The position numbers and the translations under genes were made by a program. This document shows positions 13,547 through 23,316 of a stretch of DNA of 64,000 bases, in pieces (positions within the stretch are counted from its first letter, which is position 1; every line of letters starts with the position of its first letter). Source of the stretch: Astrocystis sublimbata (Eukaryota > Ascomycota > Sordariomycetes > Xylariales > Xylariaceae); contig JAJNNY010000024.1 of NCBI GenBank assembly GCA_022453515.1, positions 124,001 through 188,000 on the forward strand, in the 5' to 3' direction. The notes beneath the pieces were generated by a model. That model searched no databases and was not told where the DNA came from. It saw nothing but the letters and a program-made list of their open reading frames with translations.

Positions 13547-13817
13547 GACATCAATCGATCGCACCCGGCTGTCGTGAGCAAACTTGTCATAAGTAAGTAG
13601 ATTCGGATGTACGTGCGCTACCCGACTGGCCTCGGTGATACTGGGCCTGGCCCGTGCCATAAATACCTACATAGCAGAGGATGTGGCCAGGTAGAGAGTT
13701 TGTGTAGTCTGGCCCTCGTATACGTACATGTCGTGTAATGGGATGCAAGTTGGCAATGCGATGCATCGCTCGGCAGCCACATTCATGATGCTGCCAGCTT
13801 CCACATACATAAAGCAT

Positions 13818-13842
13818 CAGGCATTAGGCATTAGGCATTAGG
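13818..13842. repeat. GGCATTA heptamer repeat
   Basis: Three direct copies of GGCATTA followed by a degenerate fourth. It lies in the gene-poor region about 670 bp upstream of the SMP-30-like start. Confidence 0.75.
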
Positions 13843-14515
13843 AATTAGAAATAAATGAGTAAAAAAGTAAATAACTACCTTGCGCCTCCGGCAAAATAAC
13901 ACGCTCGATTTGTTTGTCTTTGTCAAGGGGCGGAACGCTTGGGCGGCGGCTACCTGCCTCTTCGACGTCGGGCAGCTGCATCTCAATCCGAACGACCGGG
14001 ACAATGGCTGCCGGTGAAGCACATTGGTTTCCAAGGCGATTTCCGATTTCCCGGATTCGACGGTTACATGGCCCGCATCTCCGGAGAATTGCGAAAGAAG
14101 ACTCGGTGGGGTGGGTTTCCATGATCCATGTCGGTGTGCTTCGGCTTGTCCCCATTCCATTCACACAGACACGGGGGACAGAGCCAGACTTGATTTGGAG
14201 AGAAATGTTACCATTGATATCTGTATATCTTTCTGCCATTGGGGTTGGGTTGGGTGAAGGCCCCAGGCACCGGCCGATGGATAGGATGACGGAGCTTCAA
14301 CAAAGGCGAAAGCTGGCATAAGTACAAACGAGTGCTGCTGCAGCGAACGATCCGCAGGCTAAAGCCGAGAGGTCCCACCAACTTCTTCCCCTCACTGCCG
14401 TGAATCGTGGACACCAACGACGCAAATCAGCCCCTTAAAGAGGCGACCGTCGCGAGATTGCGACACTGGCGAATTCAAATCGCAACGTGACACTGGCGAA
14501 TCCAGAAACAAAAGA

Positions 14516-15654
14516 ATGTCGACTCTCTCGGAGCCCACGTTGCAGGAGTGGCACGTCACAGAGCCATACCTTCACTTACAATCCGCTCTTGGAGAGGGGC
14601 CGTACTACGAGGCCGAGACGAACAGCCTGCGATTCGTGGACATCAAGAAGAAGCGCTTGCACTGGGTGAATCTCGACGCGGGCCCGGCCTCGGCAACCAC
14701 GGTGCAGCTGGACACGCCTGTCACGGTCACGGCGAACATCGAGGGAGTCGACCCGCGGGAGCGCATCCTTATCGGCGTCAAGTACGGCATTGCAGTGCTG
14801 GACCGCAGGACAGGCCTCTACGAGTACGTTGCCCGCTTCTCCGAGGGCGACAACGAGCGGCTGCGCAGCAACGATGGCGCTGCCGACCCTCACGGCAGGT
14901 TCTGGCTGGGCTCTATGACCGATGTCGGACTGGATCTTCGACCTGAGGGTGAGTTGTGAGGGAGACGTCCGCTCACTCGTTGTACTGCACCAATCACCGA
15001 GACCTCGTGACATTGTCACGCCTTTGCGACTCGGGGCGTGGTGCTATTCGTGTTGATGTACACGACGCCTCTGCTGTGAGGACGGGAGAAGTCGTGCATA
15101 CGAGTTGATCCTGGGGCACGGAGATAATCGCATGCACACACGGACTAACACAGAGAACAGGACACGTCAATCTCTTCAGTGGTGGTCCTGTCGCGCAGTC
15201 CATGCGACACCCGGTGGAAATCCCCAACGGCATTGGATGGTCGCCAGACAACAAGACCATGTACTTCACCCCCTCAACCGAACGGACAGTGTATGCGTGG
15301 GATTATTCGGTGGAAGACGGAAACTTGTCGAATGAGCGTGTTTTCTACCGCCACGAGGGTCCAGGGGAGCCAGATGGCTTCCGCATCGACAAAGAGGGAA
15401 ACCTGTGGCATGCTGTGTATGGCGAGTCACGCGTGCTCAAGATCTCACCAGAAGGCAAGCTTGTTGGCCAGATCAAGCTGCCAACACATAACATCACATG
15501 CACACAGTTCATTGGCACCGAGCTGTTCATAACATCTGCCTCTATGGAGAAGGGCGAGGGCTCAGACGAGGCAGCCGAGCTTGGTGGCGCAGTATTCAGG
15601 ATAGACGTGGGAGTGAGGGGACTAGAACCATTCTTGTTCAAGTTGCACAGTTGA
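14516..15654 (+). CDS. SMP-30/gluconolactonase/regucalcin-like hydrolase
   Basis: Two exons, 14516-14948 and 15161-15654 (intron GTGAGT...CAG, 212 nt), giving 308 aa. It is a six-bladed beta-propeller of the SMP-30/gluconolactonase/LRE family, usually a metal-dependent lactone hydrolase. The four expected metal/active-site residues can be seen: Glu27 in GEGP, Asn119 in SNDGAADPHG, Asn167 in IPNGIGW and Asp216 in EPDGF. The length is normal for the family (about 300 aa). There is no signal peptide, so it is probably cytosolic. The substrate cannot be told from sequence; gluconolactone and other sugar lactones are the usual candidates. The start is the first ATG of the frame and is followed at once by conserved sequence. 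It runs tail-to-tail with NTM1, 186 bp apart, and stands at the border of the gene-poor region. Confidence 0.9.
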
Positions 15655-15840
15655 ATGGAGGGATGCAAGAATATCACTCTCATGCGGACAACAACTAGAC
15701 TCGATGTATATCATATAGGACTAGTTCTTTATCTGCCTCCCGTGCTCGTATCCAGTGATAGTCATATATACTCGCACGAGTACACTGTTATCGCGAATGA
15801 CAGCACAATCTCCCTGTTTCTTGGCTGTGGTATACTGGAT

Positions 15841-16947
15841 CTATTTCGGCTTGAGCGCAAACATGCGGACCGGGTACAGCTCCGATGGCAGTCCGTGTTG
15901 TAGTTCGGTTTTAATGATGCGCAACCCTGCTTTCTCGAATATGGATTTGAAGGTATCCTCTGTTCTGTACTCGCTCGCTTGTCAGCGAATTCATTCAATG
16001 GCCTCGATGACAACACTTTATCTAGTGTGACTTGTTTGAGGAGAGGGGTAATAAAGCGATCTTTTACCTCGTCACGCTACTATCCAACTCATCGAAGAGG
16101 TCATTGCCTGTACAGATGTTCTCTTTGACAACAATGATCCCCTTGATCTTGTCATCCTCGCTGACACTTAGCACGGACTTGCACTATGAACCATCCCGAC
16201 GTATCGGGATTGTCAGCCGACTATAAGATTACATCATGCGAATAGTTCTCAAAAAGCGATTGAGCCCTCCCCAAGGAAGGAAAAGATCTAGGGACACGGG
16301 AGAGGTTAAGTATTGCTTACCCGCACCAAATACTCCTCCAACTGGGCGTCAGTAAGATGCCCGACACACCACTGGTTCCAAATCACATCGTAGATCGCTG
16401 CACCAGCCTCATCTGGGCGCCACTCCTCAAGTCCCATGTTGAAAATTCTTCCGACCCCATTTCCCTTAGCCAGAACATCAGTGAACTTGGCAACCGGCTC
16501 GATGATGTCGACTGTCTCGGCGAGATCTGTGAGCAGACCATACGTAATGCGACCGATGCTGTTGAGTTTAGTCACTCCTTCCATACCTTGCTTGCTTCGG
16601 CTCATCATTCTTCAGCGAACGCCGAGTCCACGTCTGAGCTACAGCGGCTGCCAACACACTCGAAAAGATGGCAGAGCAGGAACAGGAACAGGAACAGAAA
16701 CCTACCCAGCACCGCCTTCTAAAACCCTCTGTACGGTCTTGACACCATCCTTACGGCCAAATCCCAGCTTGGCCAAAAAGCTCCTTGAGCCACGAAGGTC
16801 TGAGCGAGAGACATGACCGAAGCCGCCAAGCATACCATTGTCGTCGGCATCGACGCCTGCCCAGTATTGGCGTGAGGCGTTGGGATCAATGTTCGAATCC
16901 GACGCGGCGGCACCTGTGGGGTTCTGGATCTCGTCGGTCGGCGCCAT
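15841..16947 (-). CDS. TAE1: Alpha-N-terminal protein methyltransferase NTM1
   Basis: Four exons on the minus strand: 16706-16947, 16321-16558, 16068-16183 and 15841-15964, giving 239 aa. All introns are GT-AG with clear branch sites. It is an S-adenosylmethionine-dependent methyltransferase of the METTL11/NTM1 (yeast Tae1) family. This family methylates the alpha-amino group of proteins that start X-Pro-Lys after removal of Met, mainly ribosomal proteins. Visible signatures are YWAGVDAD near the N-terminus, the SAM-binding loop VLEGGAGIGR (rebuilt across intron 1), VDIIEPVAKF, the substrate-pocket region WNQWCVGHLTD, and VVKENI. The C-terminus LYPVRMFALKPK is typical. The start at 16947 is the first ATG of the frame; upstream codons open the frame only through non-ATG triplets. 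Intron 1 holds three AGGAAC repeats. Confidence 0.93.
16678..16696. repeat. (AGGAAC)3 repeat in NTM1 intron 1
   Basis: Three hexamer copies lie entirely within the first intron of the NTM1 gene, close to its donor site. Confidence 0.75.
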
Positions 16948-17648
16948 AATTTTATGGGGTTTGTGTGTCAACTCCCCTCCACAAATGAAATCCTCACCAA
17001 AGCTATGAGGTTAGTAAGCTGAGCGTGCAACGTTTGTGTGTAGTTGTTGAAGTAATGCTGTTGTAGAAGATTTCTGGAAAGATGGAGTGGAAGACCTGAG
17101 ATCCACCGTGGGTCGCTGCTTTGCCATTCCAACATCCCTTGACTGCCAGTAGTACTAAGATGAAGAAGACCAGCCAGCACGGGTCGTAATTTTGAGTGCA
17201 TGCTGCTACAATTGTGGACTTGTTAACATTGCGGATCAAACATATCAGAGAAGCATGTTTGTAGATCCAGAATGTTCCTACCTACATTTATGTGCCTACC
17301 GAACCTGGACTTAGGTACCAAGTTCACATCAACTCCGTACCTGGTCCAACACTCTCGCAAACGTGAATCAATATTCAAATGTATCTTTCTTTAGCTTGCA
17401 TGCACACAATCATTGTTGTGACGAAAGGCCCTTTGAGCCATGAGCCATGAGCCACTCTGAGTAGTCTAATTTTTTACAATACAAATGTGCAGTTTGCCAG
17501 CCGTCTAATTTTCCTTCTATTCCTAGGTTCTCTGATCATTGTGATACGACTACTCACGTGCATTCATATATTTTGCTGAGTTCCAAGACCACCCATGCAC
17601 AGCAAAGGCTTGAAAGACACACCTTGCGTGTATGAACTGTGGGGTTGA
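16948..17648. promoter_or_regulatory. Intergenic: NTM1 promoter and upstream gene 3' flank
   Basis: 701 bp between two minus-strand genes. It must hold the NTM1 promoter and the 3' UTR of the Tim17-like gene. A CACGTG E-box-like site is present near 17557. I see no reading frame worth reporting. Confidence 0.4.
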
Positions 17649-18606
17649 TCATTTTGCTGTTGACGTCTGAGATGAGACAGATGACTGAGACGATTTGAGC
17701 AACGCAATATTATCGTCAATGACGGCAATTTCAGCATCAAACCGAAGTAGTTTCTCTTCCAACTTTTCCATGTACGCTTTATCCGATAGTTTCTGCATCG
17801 GACTCCATTTCGAATCTAGCCAGCTTGTCTTCGGCCTTGCATCATGACCCTCAGCCAGTCGAGACCCTTGGGACACATAGGATGCCCCAGCTCCCAGGGT
17901 ACCGAAGACGAGTATCCCTGGTACTACGTTTTTAGGTCCACCTAAGATAATGAGCGCTGTTCCGCAAGACCATCTTGACTTAGGGGAAAGGGCATTGCTC
18001 ACGGATCAGGCCACCAACCATTCCCGATACACCACCTGCCACGCCACTTGCTTTCATTAGGTCTGAGGACCTCATATTCTCCTCCCCTCCCCATGCATGA
18101 TGTAAGAGGTCTCTGGATGCTTGTACGAGTAAGTGTGTATACTCTAGCAAGCAGGCCCCCCCTCAAAACTCACCGGTATAGCTCGAACCTAAAGCGAACC
18201 ATTGCAGGCCAGCAAACAACGCAAAGAGAGCGGGTGGCGCAGAGCGTACAATTCCAACGCCAGCACCGAATACTAGGCCAACTCCACCTGGCAAAACAGT
18301 TTAGCACGAGAGACGTCGAATAGGAGGCTAATCCGTACCAGTGAACATGCCGGTCTGCAGGGATCTGGCGCCAATCTGCCACAGTTCAGTAGGTGATGGC
18401 ATTTCTTGCTGAGCGGCATCTTTTGCTTCTATCCTCGGGGGCCCATTCATGGGCAAAATTGGAGTCTGGCTTGTTGAGGGATCGCTCTTGGGGGTGGCGA
18501 CTGGTGAAGAAGGAGATGGTGGCGTTGATTCCTGGTGCTCTTTTTGATGCTGGGAACTGGGCTTGGAGGTGGCCGTGGTTTGGGACCACCAAGACCAAGG
18601 CGCCAT
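17649..18606 (-). CDS. Tim17-like glycine-rich membrane protein
   Basis: Four exons on the minus strand: 18339-18606, 18174-18287, 18003-18110 and 17649-17941, giving 260 aa. Residues 1-70 are Ser/Pro/Gln-rich. From about 80 to 200 there are hydrophobic segments full of GxxxG motifs (GGVGLVFGAGVGIV, GVAGGVSGMVGGLI, ILVFGTLGAGASYV), the pattern of the Tim17/Tim22/Tim23 family of mitochondrial inner-membrane proteins. The C-terminal 60 residues are charged and helical (KLSDKAYMEKLEEKLLRFD), probably a coiled coil. The acceptor of exon 3 must be CCAGAG rather than the CAG just before it, because the latter leads to a stop. Translocase role, complex I role or other function is not decided by sequence. 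It is divergent from eIF4B. Confidence 0.75.
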
Positions 18607-18860
18607 TGTGGTCTAATCATTCAACATGTATGAAGACGTATTTGCTCAATGTTGAAGTCAAGCTGTTGTTGGTGTGCACAGAGATCATCGAGCTGCAATT
18701 ATATGACTATGTTCGGACTATTGCATCTTGATCACGGCTGTTCGAACTCGGTGCGCCTTACAAGTGGAGAAGAAAAGCGGGCCATAGAGCTAGGAGAATG
18801 CTGAATGAAGCAGCAAGGATGAAGCACGTGATCGAGCTGTGTAGGAGGTACATATGAATT

Positions 18861-18908
18861 TACCTTAGGTATCTGGCCCTTGTGTACCTAAGGTAGGGAC
18901 CTAAGGTA
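18861..18908. repeat. Inverted repeat of TACCTTAGGT / ACCTAAGGTA
   Basis: TACCTTAGGT at 18861-18870 is exactly complementary to two direct copies of ACCTAAGGTA at 18886-18895 and 18899-18908. The arms can be lengthened with the flanking AAATT on both sides if an 8-nt insertion in the right arm is allowed. Confidence 0.75.
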
Positions 18909-19294
18909 GGTAAGTAAATTCACATTATATGCCAGGGCAGGCACCCGAGTAGGTACTTACTTAGTAGGCTTCAAGTAGGTAGGTATCGAGTCCAGACGAA
19001 TTTGAATCTGATCTTTAGGGTATCCAAGTGCACAAATTTCGAATTGCTTGTTCAAGGCAATTGCATTATACTGCTACTTCTGGCACGCCAGGGCAGCAAC
19101 CTTGAATGATGTTAATCAGCTGCAGCCCGTGGTGGGAAGCAAAGAAGGACGGAAGTATCAACTACCTACAGTACACATAGGCCGAGATCTAGGTAGGTGT
19201 ACTTACTACATGGACCTAGTGAATTCTTGCTCGGTGGTTTGTGGCTGCAAGCTTGAATATTAATCGGAGTTTTGGCTAGGGTGGGGGGTGCTCC

Positions 19295-19315
19295 AGGTAG
19301 GTAGGTAGGTAGGTA
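19295..19315. repeat. (AGGT)5 tandem repeat
   Basis: Five perfect AGGT units followed by a further A. This is a local expansion of the GGTAGGTA motif that is scattered through intergenic DNA of the window. Confidence 0.85.
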
Positions 19316-20083
19316 TCTATTTACGTGGTCCAAGTACCCCGGCCCGGGTATCTCACCTGCATGGTGGCATCTAGGGTGCCTTGTCAACTTGTCTACATCG
19401 AGTCCGAACACGGTACTTTGTAGGGACAGAGTGCGCGCTAGACCTGAAGGGAACAAGCGGCAAGCCATCCCACGAAACAAATTGGAGGATTGCCAACGAC
19501 CCAGCTGGCCAGCCCAAGCAGCTCGGCAGCCCAGCAGCACAGCAGCACAGCCTGTTCACTTCACACCACAGGCAGAAGCACGGGTGAAGGAAGCACAGCA
19601 CCCCCAAAAACCGCTACGGTAACCCTCCACTACGTCCGTCCAGAGACGTTAAATTTTTCTAGCCGAAAAGGCAAGCGGGCTCCCCTTGCCAAACCCTCTC
19701 GGAGACAACCTTCCCTCTCCCACAGCAGGAGACAACCCTTCACACACACACAGAGAGAGAGATCCAGTCGCCTGCCAATCGCACGACCCGTTCTTGACGA
19801 CTCGTGAGATTGAGATTGGCGAACGAGACCTCATCTCCCACGGATCGAACCATCGAACATTACTGCGTGCCCCCTCCCCCCGGAACACAGGTTCAAACGC
19901 ACACACACATATCACGGCAGGTCGGCACAAGTCCATTCCGTTGTTGCTGTTGTCGCCATCACTGTCGCCGCCGTTGTTGTCATCATCGTTGTCGACCACC
20001 CACAGCCAGCCCACATTCCAGCCCCCCTCACGCGCAACTTGTGCCATCGCCCACATCGCGCACAGCCTCCCAATATCGCAATC

Positions 20084-22324
20084 ATGGGTATGTTGTTGCG
20101 CCCCTCCCGCCCATTCTCCGCACACAATGGCTGATACGTACCTCCCACAGCGCCCAAGAAGAAGGAGCAGCAGCAGAAGATGTCCCTCGGGGCCTTCTTG
20201 CATGAAGAGAGTGAGTTCCTCCGAGGCCCTCCCCCCTCCCCCGCCGCCTACCCCGCCGAGGTGGTGCCATCATTACCATGCGGCTTCGAGAGATTCCATT
20301 ACTGACCAAAATGCACAGAATACGGTGGATCATGGGCAGACGAAGTCGAGGAAGTCGTTGGTATGTCATGCGAACCACTATACATGCCGTTAGACTGGCA
20401 CATATCTCTCTAACAAAAGACACCCAGGCTCCCAGCCACTGCCCCCTTCCACTAGTGACCGTAGGACTGCCTATGGAGGAGGCGGCTATGGAGGGTATAG
20501 CAGCTACGGCTCCGGCAGCAATGACCGATGTATGTTGGGCTTTTTTTTCATCCTTTGTTCCCATGGCTTCTGAGAACATCATCCTGCCCGGGAGAATCAT
20601 GATGAATCACCACGAAATGGGCTGACACGACCTGGCGTCCGAACAGCCTACCCTGCGCGAGACTCCTTCCCAACTCAACTTCCCACGAGACCCCCCTACA
20701 CTGCCCATCTAGGCAACCTGTCCTACGAAGCAACCAGCGAGGCTGTCACCGACTTCTTTGCCGACTGCGAGATCACGAGCGTTCGCATTATTGAAGACCG
20801 AATCGAGCAACGCCCTAAAGGTTTTGCCTACGCAGAGTTTGCTACTGTGGATGGCCTCAAGCAGGCACTCACTCTGGATGGCACCAGCTTCCAAGGTCGG
20901 ACCATTAAGGTCAGAATCGCGGATCCTCGTAAGTCTTGCGTAGTACGTCTCTACGCTGACTAGACTCACGCACTAACTGTAGTATAGCCAAAGACCGGGA
21001 TGGCCGTGCCGGAGACTCGGCTCGAGATTTGTCGAGCTGGGAGCGCAAAGGCCCCCTAGCTGACGACCCCTCGCGGAGCAACAGCCGGCGCCCCAACGAT
21101 TTCGGTGAGCGCCGAAATCCCAGCTTCCGAGAAGGCCCACCAGATGATGGCAAGGTACGAGACTTCGGAAACTGGGAGAGACGGGGCCCCCTGTCTCCTC
21201 TCCCTCAACAGGAACGCTCTTCGTCGCGCACTGAAAGCCGACCCAGGGCAAGCGACTCAGGTCGTGGGGAGTCTTTCCGACAAGATCGGAAGACTTCACC
21301 CGCTACATGGGGTGAGGGACGTCAGGAGGGTTCCCGAACCCCAAGAGAATTCGAGAAAAGGCCGGAACGCCCCGAGCGAGCTCCCACTGCCGCAGAGCTC
21401 GACAACAAGTGGCGCAGCAGCATGCGTCCCGACGCACCCGTCAAATCGCCAGAAGAGTCTCAAGAAGGCAGCGAAGCACCGAATTCGCCAGCTGGTTCAG
21501 GTCCCGCTGCGGCCGCCCCTGGTGGTCGCCCTAGGCTTCAACTTGCCAAACGAACCGTATCCGAGGCGCCAGATGCCGCATCCTCAAGTGCAGCCGGTGA
21601 CGTGAAAGCAAGCCCGTTCGGCGCTGCACGTCCTATTGATACAGCAGCGAAGGAACGCGAGATTGCTGATAAGCGAGATCAGTTGTTGAAGGAGAAGAAG
21701 GACGCCGAGGACAAGGCAAAAGAAGAACGCCGCTTGGCTAAAGAGACCGCTGAGAAAGAGGCTGCCGAGAAGGAGGCCGCCGAGAAAGCGGCTGCCGAGG
21801 AAAAGGCCGCCGCTGACGCTGAAGCGGCCAAGGCCGAGACAGCCCAAGTCCAAGAGAAGACCGATGTTCCAGTGGAGTCCAAGGAGGTTACATCAGAAGG
21901 TGCCCAGAAAGAGCCTGGCGAAGAGGAGAAGCTGCCGTCTAGACCGAGGGAGCCCAGGGAGCCCAAGGAACCCAAGGAGCCCAAGGACGGCGCTGTGAAC
22001 CCCAGGTCGTCGCGAGCACTCGAGACCAATAACTGGCGATCAGCAACTGGAGGAGAGCGACAGCGTGGCGGTTATGTAAATGCTCCCCGTGGTGGTCGCG
22101 GAGAGGCGCGAGGAGGACGTGGTCCGCCTCGCGGTCCCCGAGGCAGCTATGATGGCAGAGCCCCACGTACAAACGGCACACCCCCGGCTGCTGGGCAGCA
22201 AGCCCCGCAAGCCGCAACTGCAGCACCTACCCCCGCCCCGGCTACCGACGCCGACGCCGCCCCAGCCCAGGATCCCGATGGCTGGACCACCGTACCATCA
22301 AAGGGCCGCCGCTCGCGCGTTTGA
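20084..22324 (+). CDS. TIF3: Translation initiation factor eIF4B
   Basis: Six exons: 20084-20087, 20151-20210, 20319-20360, 20428-20529, 20647-20928 and 20988-22324, giving 608 aa. The start MAPKKKEQQQKMSLGAF and the following YGGSWADEVEE are typical of fungal eIF4B. An RRM spans about residues 86-163, with RNP2 AHLGNL and RNP1 KGFAYAEF. After it come repeated motifs of the type SWERKGPL / NWERRGPL, an Ala/Glu/Lys-rich helix and an RGG-rich tail ending DGWTTVPSKG. eIF4B stimulates the helicase eIF4A during ribosome recruitment to mRNA. The first coding exon holds only ATG plus one base. For intron 4 only the acceptor after GAACAG (20645-20646), preceded by GCTGAC, keeps the frame; two nearer AGs produce a stop. 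Confidence 0.93.
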
Positions 22325-23316
22325 GGTTGCATGGCCTCACTCCTGTATAAAATCAGATTTCTCACAGCTCCAGCTTTCTGGACGGATCTCTACAGGCGAT
22401 ATGAGTTACCTTGTCTGTCCCACGAATTTTCATCACACATTCGGCACCTCTTGTGACGATCTGTTGTCAAGTCAAAACTAGCTTTTCTGTCGCCGTTGTT
22501 CTAGCGCAATTTGTCTCGTGCTTAGAAAATTGTCGCTCTGCTGCACAACGTCCGCATCTACTGGATACCCCCAGCTTCGGCTTTGCACGTGGTGGGACTA
22601 TCCCCTGGTAACAATTCGACCTTGAATCCTACTATTCATCATTCGCCTGCTATGTATTTAGGCATAGATTTCTGCTCCATACCAAGCATACATCCAACTC
22701 GATGACATCAACACAACTAACAAGCGACGTAATCAACGGTTGAAGGTAGCAAAGCATGACGGCAAACGACTCGGAATGACAAAAGGGCGATAGCATGAGG
22801 GTATATGATGGAAGAAAATGCCTAGGTTTAGTGAACGGAATCTGATGTCTGTTCTTCATATGTGTTATGCCATTGATGAAGGGTAGGGGACGGATATGAG
22901 CAGGTTCGGTCGATCACGCAAAGGTTTTCTGTGGGGCAGATGCCCTAGCATTTTATGTTCATAGACTTCGGTATAGGGAATGGTCAACGAAAAAAGTTAC
23001 ATCAAGCGCTAAGATGAAAAAAAACAAAGAAAAAAAAGTGCTGAAAAGAAGACGCTGTCTCGCCAATGCATGTTTTGGTGCGATCGATGGTGGCATGCGA
23101 ACGATTAACCAGAAGACTACCCAGGTACCTGTAGGGGCTCGGCTCCGATCTAGTCTTGATACTACTCAGATTCGTGTAATACGTATTTCATTTTGAAGTA
23201 AACACAGTCGCGTTGATTAGTATTGAGAAGACACTTACCTTACTACCTCTCCTCCAATACGCCATGCTGGAATGCGACATGTATGTAAACGCTTTAGCGG
23301 ACATTCCTTCCTTGGA
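22325..23316. other. Convergent intergenic region
   Basis: Between the 3' ends of eIF4B (+) and VPS16 (-). It presumably holds both 3' UTRs. Only short frames are present and none is recognisable. Confidence 0.45.

Larger units (their letters stand above)
5203..14515. other. Gene-poor 9.3-kb region
   Basis: No frame here shows a recognisable protein or a coherent set of exons. Frames of 60-150 codons occur on both strands and overlap each other, as expected by chance at moderate GC. The stretch next to 5203 should hold the promoter and leader of the bZIP gene, and that next to 14515 the promoter of the SMP-30-like gene. Short tandem repeats at 11209-11230, 13527-13546 and 13818-13842 and many GTACAGTAC-like motifs are present. 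Unlike 360-930 it is not AT-rich, so it has not been strongly mutated by RIP. Confidence 0.5.
18607..20083. promoter_or_regulatory. Divergent promoter region, Tim17-like gene and eIF4B
   Basis: About 1.48 kb between two divergently read genes, with no gene of its own. It contains CACGTG near 18823, an inverted-repeat cluster of ACCTAAGGTA (18861-18908), a (AGGT)5 run (19295-19315) and, nearer eIF4B, CA- and CT-rich leader-like sequence. Frames of about 100-180 codons on both strands at 19490-20203 overlap one another and look like chance products of the low-complexity leader. Confidence 0.5.

Noticed and set aside
13818..13842. TTAGGC-like repeat resembling a telomere
   Set aside because: The unit is seven bases (GGCATTA), present three times. 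Fungal telomeres are TTAGGG and much longer.
13838..14321. Overlapping frames of 133 and 135 codons on opposite strands next to the SMP-30-like gene
   Set aside because: Neither has recognisable motifs. They overlap head to head and could at best be leader sequence; chance frames are more likely.
19649..20393. Frames of 184 and 235 codons on opposite strands
   Set aside because: They fall in the CA/CT-rich leader and first introns of eIF4B, overlap each other and have low-complexity translation.
20530..20608. Nearer acceptor sites (CTGAG, GGGAG) for eIF4B intron 4
   Set aside because: In phase with exon 4 both create a stop codon at once. The site after GAACAG, with its GCTGAC branch site, keeps the frame.
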